Origin: Ectopseudomonas khazarica
GTDB taxonomy: Bacteria > Pseudomonadota > Gammaproteobacteria > Pseudomonadales > Pseudomonadaceae
DNA: 64,000 bases
Assembly (NCBI RefSeq): GCF_004521985.1
Contig: NZ_SBHZ01000003.1
Span: 310,001-374,000 of the forward strand
Reading direction: 5' to 3'
This document shows, piece by piece, positions 26,801 through 37,970 of the stretch. Numbering within the stretch: position 1 is the stretch's first letter; every line of letters starts with the position of its first letter. Both the position numbers and the translations under genes were made by a program. The notes under the pieces are model-generated. The model did no database searches. It saw only the letters and a program-made list of their open reading frames with translations, and had not been told where the DNA came from.

Positions 26801-28636
26801 ATGACAGAAGCTGCCCGCGCGCAGGCGCACGACACCATCATCGAGCAATCCTGGTCGCGCTGCCGTGACTACGGCCTGACCCACCAGAGTCCGCCCTGCT
26901 TCGACCCGCCCCCTCCCGGTGAACTCTCGGCCCTGCTGGAGAGCCGCCAGGCACTGGTACAGACCACCCACCAGGAAGTGTTGCCCTACTACGGCACCAT
27001 CCTGGCCAACTCCAACTGCCTGATCATGCTCGCCGACGAGCAGGGCCGGCTGTTGCAGTCCTGGGGCGACCAGCGTTTCATCGAACCGCGCCAGGCCGCG
27101 GGCTTCGTCGCCGGCGCCAGCTGGCTGGAGCGCTACACCGGCACCAATGCCATCGGCACCGCGCTCAGCTGCGGCCAGGCCGTGCACATCCAGCACGACG
27201 AGCACTTCCTCAAGGCCAACCGCTTCATGACCGGCTCGGCCTCACCGATCTTCGACGAGCAGCGGCGCATGGTTGCCGTGCTCGACGTGTCCAGCGACAG
27301 CTACCTGCCGCCCGCGCACACCCTGGGCATGGTCAAGATGATGAGCCAGTCGGTGGAGAACCGCCTGATCCTCAAGCTGTTCGCCGAGCAGTACCACCTG
27401 CTCAGCTTCAATACCAGCCTGGACAACCTCGACAGCCCCTGGGCCGGGCTGGTGGTGTTCGACGAGCAGGGCCACGTGGTCTCGGCGAACCGCCGCGCCG
27501 ACAACCTGCTCGGGCAACCCCTTGCCTACTGCGCCATCGAGCAGCTGTTCGACGTGCCGCTGCAGCAGTTGCTCAACCAGCCGGACAACCTGCCCTTCAA
27601 CCTGCGCACCAGCGGCCACTTTCGCTTCCACGCACGGGTACGCCGCCCTACCCGGCCAGCCCCCGTTCAACCCCGCGACTTCCGCCCGCCGCTGACCAGC
27701 CGCAGCGAGCAGGAGCCGCACCTGCACGCACTCAACCTGGGCGACGCCAGAGTGGACAAGGCCATTCGCCAGGCCGAACGCCTGCTGGAGAAGGACATCC
27801 CGATTCTGGTGCAGGGTGAAACCGGCGCCGGCAAGGAGGTCTTCGTCAAGGCCCTGCACCGCTCCAGCTCACGCGCCAGCCAGGCGTTCATCGCGGTCAA
27901 CTGCGCCGCCATCCCGGCGGAGCTGGTGGAGTCGGAGCTGTTCGGCTACGAGAAAGGCGCCTTCACCGGCGCCAGCCAGAAGGGCCATGTCGGCCTGATC
28001 CGCAAGGCGCACAAGGGCACGCTGTTTCTCGACGAAATCGGCGACATGCCGCTGCGCGTCCAGGCCCGATTGCTGCGTGTCCTGCAGGAACGCTGCGTGC
28101 AGCCGCTGGGCAGCAGCGAGTTGCACCCGGTGGACGTGCGCCTGATCTCCGCGACCAACCGCCCGTTGCGCCAGGACATCGACAATGGCCAGTTTCGCGC
28201 CGACCTCTACTACCGCATCAGCGGCCTGAACCTGGAGCTGCCGCCGCTGCGCGAACGCACCGACAAGGCGGCCCTGTTCCAGAAGCTCTGGGAACAGCAC
28301 CGCGAACCCAGGCAGTGGGCGGGGCTCAGTCGCGAGGTACTCGAACTGTTCCAGCGCCACCCCTGGCCGGGCAACCTGCGCCAGCTCAGCAGCGTGCTGC
28401 GCGTCGCGCTGGCCATGGCCGACGACCAGCCGATTCGCGCCGAACACCTGCCGGACGACTTTTTCACCGACCTGCCCGGCGCGGCGCCGCAGCCGTCACT
28501 GCCCGTGGCAGACAGCGACGACCTGGCCAGCCAGTACCAGGCCTGCGGCGGCAATATCTCCTACCTGGCGCGCCACCTCGGCCTGAGCCGCAACACCCTG
28601 TACAAGCGCCTGCGTGAACAGGGCGTCAGGCCTTGA
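26801..28636 (+). CDS. Sigma-54-dependent transcriptional activator (AcoR/DhaR-like, GAF - AAA+ - Fis)
   Basis: The ATG at 26801 (MTEAARAQAHDTIIEQSW) gives 611 aa. An N-terminal GAF sensor region (about 65-200, with GASWLERYTGTNAIGTAL) is followed by a PAS-like segment (213-280). The AAA+ domain has Walker A GETGAGK (339-345), the sigma-54 contact motif GAFTGA (386-391) and Walker B TLFLDEIGD (407-415). A Fis-type helix-turn-helix closes the protein (GGNISYLARHLGLSRNTLYKRL). The domain order matches AcoR and DhaR, which sense small carbon compounds. It is divergent from the glp operon, whose promoter is of the -24/-12 type, so control of that operon is the likely job. Its end overlaps the convergent EamA gene by 11 bp. 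Confidence 0.88.
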   Translation: MTEAARAQAHDTIIEQSWSRCRDYGLTHQSPPCFDPPPPGELSALLESRQALVQTTHQEVLPYYGTILANSNCLIMLADEQGRLLQSWGDQRFIEPRQAAGFVAGASWLERYTGTNAIGTALSCGQAVHIQHDEHFLKANRFMTGSASPIFDEQRRMVAVLDVSSDSYLPPAHTLGMVKMMSQSVENRLILKLFAEQYHLLSFNTSLDNLDSPWAGLVVFDEQGHVVSANRRADNLLGQPLAYCAIEQLFDVPLQQLLNQPDNLPFNLRTSGHFRFHARVRRPTRPAPVQPRDFRPPLTSRSEQEPHLHALNLGDARVDKAIRQAERLLEKDIPILVQGETGAGKEVFVKALHRSSSRASQAFIAVNCAAIPAELVESELFGYEKGAFTGASQKGHVGLIRKAHKGTLFLDEIGDMPLRVQARLLRVLQERCVQPLGSSELHPVDVRLISATNRPLRQDIDNGQFRADLYYRISGLNLELPPLRERTDKAALFQKLWEQHREPRQWAGLSREVLELFQRHPWPGNLRQLSSVLRVALAMADDQPIRAEHLPDDFFTDLPGAAPQPSLPVADSDDLASQYQACGGNISYLARHLGLSRNTLYKRLREQGVRP

Positions 28637-29522
28637 TCACGCGCCGCACCCAGACAGCCGGCCGCCATCCGCGCTGCATGCCCGCCGCCGCCAGCAGGAT
28701 GGCCGCGACACCGAACCACTGCAGCGGGCTCAGCCAGTGGTCGAAGGCCAGCCAGTCGACCAGAATCGCCGCCACCGGGTAGATGAATGACAGTGCGCCG
28801 GTCACCGCCGTCGGCAGTTTCTGGATCGCGCCATACAGCAGCAGGTACATCAACCCGGTATGCACCAGCCCCAAGGCCAGCAGGCTGGCCCAGGCGACCT
28901 CGCCCTGCGGCAGTTCACGCCCCATCAGCGGCGCCAGCAGGATCACCCCGGTCACCAGCTGGATCAGCGCGATCAGGTGCGGCGGCGTGTCGCTGAGGCG
29001 TTTGACGATCAATGCGGCGATCGCATAGAGCAGCGCCGCCCCCAGCGCCAACCCGATGCCCATCAGGTAGTTGGCGCCGGCCACGGCACCCCGGCCATGA
29101 GCACTGACGATGGCCAGCATGCCGACGAACGCCAGGGCCAGCCAGGCGAGCTTGAGCCAGGTCAGGCGCTCGCCGAGAAACAGCGCCGCCAGCCCCACCA
29201 GCATGAACGGCTGAACGTTGTACACCACCGTGCTGACGGCGATGGAGGCCTGCGCGTAGGAGGCGAACAACAGCAGCCAGTTGCCGACGATGGCCACGCC
29301 GCTGAGCACGCCCAGCAGCAGCACGCGTCGCCCGAGCAGCTCGGCACGCAACAGACCGAGCGCGGCGCAGACCAGCAGCAACGTGCCGCCACCGATCAGG
29401 CAGCGCCAGAACACCACGTCCACCACCGCCTGGCCGGAGAGCAGCACGAACCAGCCGATGGTGCCGGAAATCAGCATGGCGGCGATCATTTCCAGCGAGC
29501 CACGCTTGAGCTTGTCGTCCAC
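28626..29522 (-). CDS. EamA-family (DMT) permease
   Basis: About ten hydrophobic segments in two EamA repeats, e.g. EMIAAMLISGTIGWFVLLSG and LLYAIAALIVKRL, with the repeat motif FLGERLTWLKLAWLALAFVGM. These are inner-membrane exporters or importers of metabolites; the substrate cannot be read from sequence. The GTG at 29522 with GAGG 8 nt upstream gives 298 aa, the normal family length. An ATG at 29552 without a clear ribosome site would add ten residues. It is divergent from an Lrp-type regulator, a common pairing for amino-acid exporters, so control by that regulator is plausible. Confidence 0.8.
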   Translation of the reverse strand: MDDKLKRGSLEMIAAMLISGTIGWFVLLSGQAVVDVVFWRCLIGGGTLLLVCAALGLLRAELLGRRVLLLGVLSGVAIVGNWLLLFASYAQASIAVSTVVYNVQPFMLVGLAALFLGERLTWLKLAWLALAFVGMLAIVSAHGRGAVAGANYLMGIGLALGAALLYAIAALIVKRLSDTPPHLIALIQLVTGVILLAPLMGRELPQGEVAWASLLALGLVHTGLMYLLLYGAIQKLPTAVTGALSFIYPVAAILVDWLAFDHWLSPLQWFGVAAILLAAAGMQRGWRPAVWVRRVIKA

Positions 29523-29656
29523 GGGTCGATCCTCATTGAGATGAGCTGCCATTATGCGAAGGTGCAACTTCTCGCTCCATGGAGAATCTGAGGCAGAATC
29601 AAGCCCTCACCTTTTTTACAACGGCAGATTCCGGCTTTTACCTAACGAGGCCTGCA

Positions 29657-30094
29657 ATGACCGATGAAATCGACCAGACCCTGATCGCCGCATTGATGGC
29701 CGACTCGCGGCGCTCGCTGAAAGCACTGGCGCAGCTCAGTGGCCTGTCCTCTCCCAGCGTGGCCGAACGCCTGCGCCGCCTGGAGGAGCGCGGCGTGCTG
29801 AGGGGCTACACCGTGGAGATCGACCCACGGCATTTCGGCTACCAGTTGCAGGCCATCGTTCGCGTCAGGCCGCTGCCCGGCAAACTGCACGAAGTCGAAC
29901 GACTGATCCAGGCCACCCCCGAATTCACCGAATGCGACAAGGTCACCGGCGAGGACTGTTTCATCGCGCGCCTGCACGTGCGCTCCATGGAACAGCTGGA
30001 CGAGGTGCTCGATCGCCTCAACGGCCATGCCGAAACCAACACCGCCATCGTCAAGAAGACCTCGGTCCCGCGCCGATTGCCACCGATGAACTGA
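29657..30094 (+). CDS. Lrp/AsnC-family transcriptional regulator
   Basis: The ATG at 29657 gives 145 aa. The N-terminal winged helix (IDQTLIAALMADSRRSLKALAQLSGLSSPSVAERLRRLEERGVLRGYTVEIDP) is classic for the family and is followed by a RAM/AsnC ligand-binding domain. Such proteins usually sense amino acids. It diverges from the EamA permease gene and lies 12 nt upstream of the class C beta-lactamase gene, so the latter may share its transcript. An ATG 26 codons upstream in frame adds a segment that is not family-like. Confidence 0.88.
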   Translation: MTDEIDQTLIAALMADSRRSLKALAQLSGLSSPSVAERLRRLEERGVLRGYTVEIDPRHFGYQLQAIVRVRPLPGKLHEVERLIQATPEFTECDKVTGEDCFIARLHVRSMEQLDEVLDRLNGHAETNTAIVKKTSVPRRLPPMN

Positions 30095-31243
<1,149 letters not shown>

Positions 31244-31278
31244 CCGGCGCAGCTCGTGAGCCAAACACGACGCTGAGG

Positions 31279-32028
31279 TCAGGCCGAGAAACCACCGTCG
31301 ATCGTCAGATTGGCGCCGGTGATGTAGGCCGCTTCGGGGCCTGCCAGGTACGCCACGAAACTGGCGATTTCCTCTGCCTTGCCATAACGCGGCAGGGCCA
31401 TGGTCTGCTTCAGCGACTCGGCGAAATCACCCTGATCGGGGTTCATGTCGGTATCCACCGGGCCAGGCTGAACGTTGTTGACCGTGATGCCGCGCGGCCC
31501 CAGGTCACGGGCCAGCCCCTTGGTGAAGCCGGCCACCGCCGCCTTGCTCAAGGCATAGACGGAGCCACCGGCGAACGGCATGCGCTCGGCGTTGGTGCTG
31601 CCGATGGTGATGATCCGCCCGCCCTCGCCCATCACCCGGGCAGCCTCCTGGCTGGCGATCACCACGCTGCGCACGTTCACGTCCAGCGTGCGGTCCAGAT
31701 CCTCGATGCTGAAGGTTTCGATGGGGGCGACGGCCAGCACACCGGCATTGTTCACCAGAATATCGAGGCCACCGAGACTCTCCAGCGTATGGCGGATGGC
31801 GGCACGAATCGCCTGTTCGTCACGACTGTCGGCCTGAATCGCGATGGCGCGGCCACCGGCCGCTTCGATCCCGGCCACGACGTCGAGTGCACCCGCAGCA
31901 GAGGACACGTAGGTCAGGGCCACTGCAGCGCCTTCCTGCGCCAGGCGCTGGGCGATCGCGGCGCCAATGCCGCGCGAACCACCTTGGATGAATGCGACTT
32001 TGCCTTCGAGGGTTTTCTTGATGCTCAT
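31279..32028 (-). CDS. Short-chain dehydrogenase/reductase (SDR)
   Basis: 249 aa classical SDR: cofactor motif GGSRGIGAAIA (TGxxxGxG variant), the NNAG motif, an active-site Ser in ITIGSTNAERM, Tyr-x3-Lys in YALSKAA, and the C-terminal ITGANLTIDGGFSA. It resembles the 3-oxoacyl reductase group often involved in redox modification of small molecules; the substrate is unknown. It is divergent from a LysR regulator over 118 nt, a typical regulator-target pair. Confidence 0.88.
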   Translation of the reverse strand: MSIKKTLEGKVAFIQGGSRGIGAAIAQRLAQEGAAVALTYVSSAAGALDVVAGIEAAGGRAIAIQADSRDEQAIRAAIRHTLESLGGLDILVNNAGVLAVAPIETFSIEDLDRTLDVNVRSVVIASQEAARVMGEGGRIITIGSTNAERMPFAGGSVYALSKAAVAGFTKGLARDLGPRGITVNNVQPGPVDTDMNPDQGDFAESLKQTMALPRYGKAEEIASFVAYLAGPEAAYITGANLTIDGGFSA

Positions 32029-32146
32029 GGGAATCTCCTGGAACTGAGGTTTGATTGGGACACGGACTCAGTATTCACCCAGGACTCACAACCAATAAGC
32101 CGGCAATTGCTATATTCATTCGATACCAATGGTTTACAGGTGACCC

Positions 32147-33106
32147 ATGGAAACCCTCAGCAGCATCGAATGTTTCGTCCGCACGGCAGAAGCCGGCAGT
32201 TTCGCCGAGGCCGCCAGGCGCCTGGGCCTGACCCCCGCCGCTGTCGGCAAGAACGTGGCGCGCCTGGAGTCCAGCCTCGGAGTGCGCCTGTTCCTGCGCA
32301 GCACCCGGCGCCTGACGCTGACCGAGGCCGGCGAGCGGTTTCTCGCGCAGGTGAGCGGCGGGCTGGCGAGCATCCAGAGCGCGGTGGCCAATCTCGCCAG
32401 CAGCCAGGGCCAGCCCGCTGGCCGGCTCAAGGTGAGCATGGGCGTCGCCTTCGGCCGTGATTACATCCTGCCGCACCTGAGCGACTTCCTCGCCCGCTAT
32501 CCGGCGATCACCCCAGACTGGCACTTCGACAACCGCGCCGTGGACCTGATCGGAGAAGGCTTCGATGCGGCGATCGGCGGCGGCTTCGAGCTACCGCCCG
32601 GTGCGATCGCTCGCCAGTTGGCCCCCGCTCATCGGGTGCTGCTGGCCTCGCCAGGCTATCTCGCCAGGCATGCTGTCATTCGGACGCCGGAGGACCTGGC
32701 ACGGCATGACGGTATCCTGATCCGCTCGCCGCAGACCGGGCGCGTACGCAGCTGGCCCCTGCGCACGGCGGATGAGCGCCAGGCCACCCTGGAGCTGAAC
32801 CGGCGCATGACCATGAACGACCCCGAGGCCGCCTGTCATGCCGCCCTGCAGGACCTGGGCATCACCCTGGTCAGCACCGTGCACGCGCTGCCCTACCTGC
32901 AGCGCGGTGAGCTGCAACGGGTGCTGCCGGACTGGTACGTGGACACCGGCAGCCTGAGCCTCTACTTCAGTGCGCAGAAGCTGCTGCCGGCCAAGACGCG
33001 GGTGTTCATCGACTTCATCGTCGAGCGTTTCCGTGAACACCGCTGGGCGCAGCGTTTCGATGCGCGCAACCCCATGGCCGCCACCACGGAGCCCCCCCGA
33101 AAATGA
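32147..33106 (+). CDS. LysR-family transcriptional regulator
   Basis: 319 aa. The N-terminal winged helix-turn-helix is METLSSIECFVRTAEAGSFAEAARRLGLTPAAVGKNVARLE, followed by the linker helix and a periplasmic-binding-type effector domain. It resembles the DmlR/AaeR-like subgroup. It is divergent from the SDR gene and probably controls it. Its end is followed by a hairpin shared with cysS. Confidence 0.88.
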   Translation: METLSSIECFVRTAEAGSFAEAARRLGLTPAAVGKNVARLESSLGVRLFLRSTRRLTLTEAGERFLAQVSGGLASIQSAVANLASSQGQPAGRLKVSMGVAFGRDYILPHLSDFLARYPAITPDWHFDNRAVDLIGEGFDAAIGGGFELPPGAIARQLAPAHRVLLASPGYLARHAVIRTPEDLARHDGILIRSPQTGRVRSWPLRTADERQATLELNRRMTMNDPEAACHAALQDLGITLVSTVHALPYLQRGELQRVLPDWYVDTGSLSLYFSAQKLLPAKTRVFIDFIVERFREHRWAQRFDARNPMAATTEPPRK

Positions 33107-33134
33107 CGAAGGCCGCTTCACAGCGGCCTTCGTC
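33105..33134 (-). terminator. Hairpin terminator between the LysR gene and cysS
   Basis: GACGAAGGCCGC (33105-33116) and GCGGCCTTCGTC (33123-33134) form a perfect 12-bp stem. On the minus strand it is followed by ATTTTC, so it fits the end of cysS better than the end of the LysR gene. Confidence 0.7.
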
Positions 33135-33149
33135 GTTCAGCGTCGGGGC

Positions 33150-34532
33150 TTACTCGGCCAAGCGCCAGGTGGTACCGCCCTTGCCGTCTTCCAGTACCAC
33201 GCCCATGGCGGTGATCTGGTCACGGATGCGGTCGCTTTCCGCCCAGTTCTTCTCGGCACGCGCCTGCAGGCGCGCGGCGATCAGTGCCTCGACCTCGGCC
33301 GCATCGACCTTGCCGGCAGCGCCCGCCTGAAGGAAGGCTTCCGGCTCCAGCTGCAGCACGCCCAGCACGGCGGCCAGCTGCTTGAGCTGGGCGGCCAGGC
33401 CGGCAGCGGCCTGCACGTCGGATTCGCGCAGGCGGTTGACCTCACGGATCATCTCGAACAGCACCGCACAGGCTTCCGGCGAGTTGAAGTCATCGTCCAT
33501 CGCCGCGCCGAAGCGCTCGACGAAGGCTTCGCCACCGGCAGGCGCCAGCTCCGGCAGGCCCTTGAGGCCGTTGTAGAAGCGTTCCAGGGCGCCCTTGGCT
33601 TCCTTGAGGCTCTCTTCGGAGTAGTTGATCGGGCTGCGGTAATGGCTGGACACCAGCAGGTAACGCACCACCTCCGGGTGATACTTCTCCAGCACCTCGC
33701 GGATGGTGAAGAAATTGCCCAGGCTCTTGGACATCTTCTCGCCATCGACGCGCACCGCCCCGGCATGCATCCAGGCCTTGGCGTACTGCTTGCCGGTCGC
33801 CGCCTCGCTCTGCGCGATCTCGTTCTCGTGGTGCGGGAACACCAGGTCCGGGCCACCGCCGTGGATGTCGAAGGTCTCTCCCAGGCAGCAGGTGGACATC
33901 ACCGAGCACTCGATGTGCCAGCCGGGACGGCCCTTGCCCCACGGCGAGTCCCAGCTCGGCTCACCCGGCTTGGCGCCTTTCCACAGAACGAAGTCCAGCG
34001 GATCTTCCTTGATTTCGTCGACTTCGATGCGCGCGCCGATCTTCAGCTCGTCGATCTTGCGCCGCGACAGCTTGCCGTAGGTCTCGAACTTGGTGACGCG
34101 GTAGTACACGTCGCCATTGCCCGGCGCATAGGCGAAGCCCTTGTCGATCAGGGTCTGGATCATCTGGTGCATGCCGGCGATATGGCCGGTGGCGCGCGGC
34201 TCGATGTCCGGGCGCAGCACGGACAGACGCGCTTCGTCCTCGTGCATCGCGGCGATCATGCGCTCGACCAGCGCCTCGAACGGCTCGCCGTTCTCGTTGG
34301 CGCGGCGGATGATCTTGTCGTCGATGTCGGTGATGTTGCGCACGTAGGTCACGTCATAGCCGCGCTGACGCAGCCAGCGGGTGACCACGTCGAAGGCGAC
34401 CATCACGCGGGCGTGACCGATATGGCAGTAGTCGTACACGGTCATGCCGCACACGTACATGCGCACCTGGTTGCCGATCAGCGGCTGGAAGGCGTCCTTG
34501 GTCTTGCTCAGGGTGTTGTAAATGCTCAGCAT
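33150..34532 (-). CDS. cysS: Cysteinyl-tRNA synthetase
   Basis: 460 aa, standard for CysRS. It charges tRNA-Cys. The class I signatures are HIGH as HIGHARV and KMSKS as EKMSKSLGN. Zinc ligands are expected at the Cys of VCGMTVYD, the Cys of HIECSVMS and the HHENE block. It follows glnS on the same strand after 130 nt and is probably co-transcribed with it; the spacer holds an imperfect palindrome. Confidence 0.96.
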   Translation of the reverse strand: MLSIYNTLSKTKDAFQPLIGNQVRMYVCGMTVYDYCHIGHARVMVAFDVVTRWLRQRGYDVTYVRNITDIDDKIIRRANENGEPFEALVERMIAAMHEDEARLSVLRPDIEPRATGHIAGMHQMIQTLIDKGFAYAPGNGDVYYRVTKFETYGKLSRRKIDELKIGARIEVDEIKEDPLDFVLWKGAKPGEPSWDSPWGKGRPGWHIECSVMSTCCLGETFDIHGGGPDLVFPHHENEIAQSEAATGKQYAKAWMHAGAVRVDGEKMSKSLGNFFTIREVLEKYHPEVVRYLLVSSHYRSPINYSEESLKEAKGALERFYNGLKGLPELAPAGGEAFVERFGAAMDDDFNSPEACAVLFEMIREVNRLRESDVQAAAGLAAQLKQLAAVLGVLQLEPEAFLQAGAAGKVDAAEVEALIAARLQARAEKNWAESDRIRDQITAMGVVLEDGKGGTTWRLAE

Positions 34533-34568
34533 CTTTCTCTAATTCCTCAAGCACGGCTTGCAAGGCAG

Positions 34569-34646
34569 CGCGCGATGATCAGGCAACGCGGGGCGAGGTG
34601 AGCAAACGCTTTGCCAACCTCGCATCGACGCTGCCCGATCGAGCGC
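34569..34646. repeat. Imperfect palindrome between glnS and cysS
   Basis: Nested inverted segments: GCGAGGT (34593-34599) pairs with ACCTCGC (34617-34623), and the outer GCGCGATGATCAGGCA side pairs loosely with TGCCCGATCGAGCGC. The RNA could fold into a long, interrupted hairpin. It may be an intergenic repeat or a processing site. Confidence 0.5.
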
Positions 34647-34662
34647 AGCGATTTGCCAGCCG

Positions 34663-36327
34663 TTATTGCCCCCAGGAGTCGCGCAGGGTCACGGTACGGT
34701 TGAACACCAGGGCATCGGCGGTCGAGTCCTTGTCCAGGCAGAAGTAGCCTTCGCGCTCGAACTGGAAGCGATCATCGGCAGTAGCCTGGGCCAGCGACGG
34801 CTCGGCACGGCAACCGGTGAGCACCACCAGCGAATCCGGGTTGATGTTGTCGAGGAAGCTGCCGCCCTCTTCCGCTTTCTCCGGGTTGGCCGAACGGAAC
34901 AGGCGATCGTACAGGCGCACTTCGCAGGCCACGCTCTCGGCCGCCGGCACCCAGTGGATCACGCCCTTGACCTTGCGCCCTTCCGGGTTCTTGCCGAGGG
35001 TGTTCTCGTCGTAGGAGCAACGCAGCTCGACGATGTTGCCGGCGGCGTCCTTGACGGCCTCGTCGGCGCGGATCACGTAGCTGCCGCGCAGGCGCACTTC
35101 GCCACCGGGGATCAGACGCTTGAAGCCGTCCGGCGGAGTTTCCTCGAAGTCGCTGGCATCGATGTAGATCTCGCGGGAGAACGGCAGCACGCGCACGCCC
35201 ATGTCCTGCTTCGGGTGGCGCGGCAGCTCGAGGTTCTCGACCTGGCCTTCCGGGTAGTTGGTGATCACCACCTTGAGCGGCTTGAGCACGCACATGGCGC
35301 GCGCGGCGTTGGCGTCCAGGTCGTCACGAATGGCGAATTCCAGCATGCCGATATCCACCAGGCCGCCGGCACGGTTGACGCCGATCATGTCGCAGAAGGT
35401 GCGGATCGACGCCGGGGTGTAACCGCGACGGCGGTAACCGGACAGCGTCGACATGCGCGGGTCGTCCCAGCCATCGACGTGTTTCTCGTCGACGAGCTGC
35501 TTGAGCTTGCGCTTGCTGGTGATGGTGTAGTTCAGGTTCAGGCGGGCGAATTCGTACTGACGCGGCGCCGCCGGCACCGGCAGGTTGGCCAGGAACCATT
35601 CGTACAGCGGACGGTGATCCTCGAACTCCAGGGTGCAGATCGAGTGCGTCACGCCCTCGATCGCGTCGGACTGACCGTGGGTGAAGTCGTAGCTCGGGTA
35701 GATGCACCACTTGTCGCCCGTCTGGTGGTGATGGGCGTGGCGGATGCGATAGAGGATCGGGTCGCGCAGGTTGATGTTCGGCGAGGCCATGTCGATCTTG
35801 GCACGCAGCGAACGGGCGCCGTCCGCGAACTCGCCGGCCTTCATGCGGGCGAACAGGTCCAGGTTCTCCTCCACCGAACGCTCACGGAACGGGCTGTTCT
35901 TGCCCGGCTCGGTGAGGTTGCCACGGTATTCGCGCATTTCTTCGGCGTTCAGATCGCAGACGAAGGCCTTGCCCGCCTTGATCAGCTCGATGGCCCAGGC
36001 ATGCAGCTGGTCGAAGTAGTTGGAGGCGTAGCGCTCCTCGCCCGCCCACTTGAAGCCCAGCCACTCGACGTCGGCCTTGATCGCGTCGATGTATTCCTGG
36101 TCTTCCTTGGCCGGGTTGGTGTCGTCGAAACGCAGGTTGCACTGGCCGCCGAACTCTTCGGCCAGGCCGAAGTTCAGACAGATGCTCTTGGCATGACCGA
36201 TGTGCAGGTAGCCGTTGGGCTCCGGCGGAAAGCGGGTCACGATCTGGGCGTGCTTGCCGCTGTCCAGATCGGCCTGGACGATGGGGCGCAGGAAGTTGGC
36301 GGCTTTTTCGACGGTGGGCTTGCTCAT
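34663..36327 (-). CDS. glnS: Glutaminyl-tRNA synthetase
   Basis: 554 aa, standard for bacterial GlnRS. It charges tRNA-Gln. The class I catalytic core has the HIGH motif as HIGHAKS and the KMSKS-equivalent as ITSKRKL. Specific GlnRS blocks include [22 protein letters not shown] N-terminal sequence (here [13 protein letters not shown]) and [10 protein letters not shown]. It heads a glnS-cysS transcription unit divergent from ppiB. Confidence 0.96.
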   Translation of the reverse strand: MSKPTVEKAANFLRPIVQADLDSGKHAQIVTRFPPEPNGYLHIGHAKSICLNFGLAEEFGGQCNLRFDDTNPAKEDQEYIDAIKADVEWLGFKWAGEERYASNYFDQLHAWAIELIKAGKAFVCDLNAEEMREYRGNLTEPGKNSPFRERSVEENLDLFARMKAGEFADGARSLRAKIDMASPNINLRDPILYRIRHAHHHQTGDKWCIYPSYDFTHGQSDAIEGVTHSICTLEFEDHRPLYEWFLANLPVPAAPRQYEFARLNLNYTITSKRKLKQLVDEKHVDGWDDPRMSTLSGYRRRGYTPASIRTFCDMIGVNRAGGLVDIGMLEFAIRDDLDANAARAMCVLKPLKVVITNYPEGQVENLELPRHPKQDMGVRVLPFSREIYIDASDFEETPPDGFKRLIPGGEVRLRGSYVIRADEAVKDAAGNIVELRCSYDENTLGKNPEGRKVKGVIHWVPAAESVACEVRLYDRLFRSANPEKAEEGGSFLDNINPDSLVVLTGCRAEPSLAQATADDRFQFEREGYFCLDKDSTADALVFNRTVTLRDSWGQ

Positions 36328-36487
36328 GGTGTCCTTAACAATACTGGCGCGGCACAGGGTAGGCCGCCTCGGGCAAAGTCCGTATCATAACCAACCTGTC
36401 AAGCCCCTGACAGGGTGCATGCCACCCTGACAAGCGCTGTTCATCCACGAGCCGAGCGCTCGAACCTGCCTCATCACGGATACGATC

Positions 36488-36979
36488 ATGATCAAACTGC
36501 ACACCAACCACGGCGTCATCACCCTGAACCTGTTCGCCGACAAGGCCCCGGAAACCGTGGCCAACTTCGAGCAATACGTGAAGGAAGGCCACTACGACGG
36601 CACCATCTTCCACCGTGTGATCGGCAACTTCATGATCCAGGGCGGCGGTTTCGAGCCGGGCATGAAGCAGAAGCCGACCCGTGCACCGATCAAGAACGAA
36701 GCCAACAACGGCGTCGCCAACAAGGTCGGCACCGTCGCCATGGCCCGCACCATGGAGCCGCATTCGGCCAGCGCGCAGTTCTTCATCAACGTCGCCGACA
36801 ACAGCTTCCTCAACCACAGCGCACCGACCGTTCAGGGCTGGGGCTACGCCGTGTTCGGTGAAGTGGTCGAAGGCATGGACGTGGTCGAGAAGATCAAGGG
36901 CGTCTCCACCACCATGAAAGCCGGCCACCAGGACGTACCGGTCGACGACGTGATCATCGAAAAGGCCGAAGTCGTCTGA
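36488..36979 (+). CDS. ppiB: Cytoplasmic peptidyl-prolyl cis-trans isomerase B (cyclophilin)
   Basis: 163 aa cyclophilin without a signal peptide, hence the cytoplasmic PpiB type. Signatures: [31 protein letters not shown] and [14 protein letters not shown]. It accelerates proline isomerisation during folding. It is divergent from glnS and upstream of lpxH, the usual Pseudomonas order. Confidence 0.95.
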   Translation: MIKLHTNHGVITLNLFADKAPETVANFEQYVKEGHYDGTIFHRVIGNFMIQGGGFEPGMKQKPTRAPIKNEANNGVANKVGTVAMARTMEPHSASAQFFINVADNSFLNHSAPTVQGWGYAVFGEVVEGMDVVEKIKGVSTTMKAGHQDVPVDDVIIEKAEVV

Positions 36980-37002
36980 CAGACCGACGAAAAACTACTG
37001 CG

Positions 37003-37084
37003 CTAGGCCATGCGTCGTTGCGGCCGGCCTCGGACTGCTCATTTACAACTCGTAAACTGCGCATCCTCGGCCATCCGCGCCTAG
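37003..37084. repeat. Large imperfect palindrome between ppiB and lpxH
   Basis: The element begins with CTAGGC (37003-37008) and ends with GCCTAG (37079-37084). The centre is TTTAC-AACTC-GTAAA (37042-37056), and GCCTCGG/CCTCGGCC blocks pair in between. As RNA it can fold into a cruciform-like hairpin of about 80 nt. No T-run follows. It may be a dispersed intergenic repeat or a transcript-end structure of ppiB. Confidence 0.6.
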
Positions 37085-37128
37085 CCTAGCCGTCGCTCGC
37101 TACCTTTTTCATCGGCCTGTTGAACGAA

Positions 37129-37872
37129 ATGATCCTGCTGATCTCCGATCTGCACCTCGAAGAGAAACGCCCGGACATCACCCGGGCGTTTCTGCATTTT
37201 CTCGCCACGCGCGCGCGCCAGGCCGAGGCGCTGTACATCCTTGGCGACTTCTTCGAGGTCTGGATCGGCGACGACGGCATGTCGCCCTTCCAGCATGAGA
37301 TCGCCCGCGCCCTGCGCGAGCTGAGCGATGCCGGCACGCGCATCCATCTGATGCACGGCAACCGCGACTTTCTCATCGGCAAGGCATTCTGCCGCGAGGC
37401 CGGCTGCACCCTGCTCAGCGATCCCTGCACGGTGCAACTGGGCGGTGAGCGCGTACTGCTGATGCACGGCGACAGCCTGTGCACCCTGGATGTCGGCTAC
37501 ATGAAGCTGCGGCGCTGGCTGCGCAACCCACTATCACTGCTGATCCTGCGCAACCTGCCGCTCGCCACCCGGCAGAAGCTGGCACGCAAGCTGCGCAACG
37601 AAAGCCGCGCGCAAACGCGGATGAAGGCCAGCGAGATCGTCGATGTCACGCCGCAGGAAGTGCTCAGGGTCATGGCCGCGCATGGCGTGCGCACGCTGAT
37701 CCATGGCCACACCCATCGCCCGGCCGTGCATGAGCTGGAAGTGAACGGCCAGCCGGCACGGCGCATCGTGCTGGGCGACTGGGATCGCCAGGGCTGGGCG
37801 CTGCAGATCGATGACGAGGGCTTCAACCAGGCGCCGTTCGAGCTTGCTCCCGCAAACGCCTCCGAGCCGTAG
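37129..37872 (+). CDS. lpxH: UDP-2,3-diacylglucosamine diphosphatase LpxH
   Basis: The ATG at 37129 ([16 protein letters not shown]) gives 247 aa; a TTG three codons upstream is also open. LpxH removes UMP from UDP-2,3-diacylglucosamine in lipid A synthesis. Metallophosphoesterase motifs: D-x-H (SDLHL), [15 protein letters not shown] in HGNRDFLIG, and GHTH in IHGHTHRP. The last residues, after QAPFEL, form a tail (APANASEP) absent from the P. aeruginosa protein as I recall it. That tail is encoded by a sequence repeated downstream at 37977-37997. Confidence 0.93.
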   Translation: MILLISDLHLEEKRPDITRAFLHFLATRARQAEALYILGDFFEVWIGDDGMSPFQHEIARALRELSDAGTRIHLMHGNRDFLIGKAFCREAGCTLLSDPCTVQLGGERVLLMHGDSLCTLDVGYMKLRRWLRNPLSLLILRNLPLATRQKLARKLRNESRAQTRMKASEIVDVTPQEVLRVMAAHGVRTLIHGHTHRPAVHELEVNGQPARRIVLGDWDRQGWALQIDDEGFNQAPFELAPANASEP

Positions 37873-37883
37873 CCATACAATCC

Positions 37884-37907
37884 TGTAGGAGCGGCTTCAG
37901 CCGCGAA
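37884..37907. repeat. REP-type element
   Basis: TGTAGGA followed by the hairpin GCGGCT-TC-AGCCGC and GAA. It matches, in inverted orientation, the element at 20546-20567. Confidence 0.85.
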
Positions 37908-37913
37908 AACGAT

Positions 37914-37970
37914 GTAGGGCGGGTGAAACCCGCCATCCATCTCCCTCACGGCGGGTCTCACCCGCCCTAC
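37914..37970. repeat. Paired inverted REP units (BIME-like)
   Basis: The unit at 37914-37934 (GTAGGGCGGGTG-A-AACCCGCC) and its inverted copy at 37950-37970 differ at one base and are separated by 15 nt. Each unit contains its own small GGCGGGT/ACCCGCC hairpin, and the two together form a perfect long stem. It is a different repeat family from the GCGGCTTCAGCCGC type. Confidence 0.85.
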
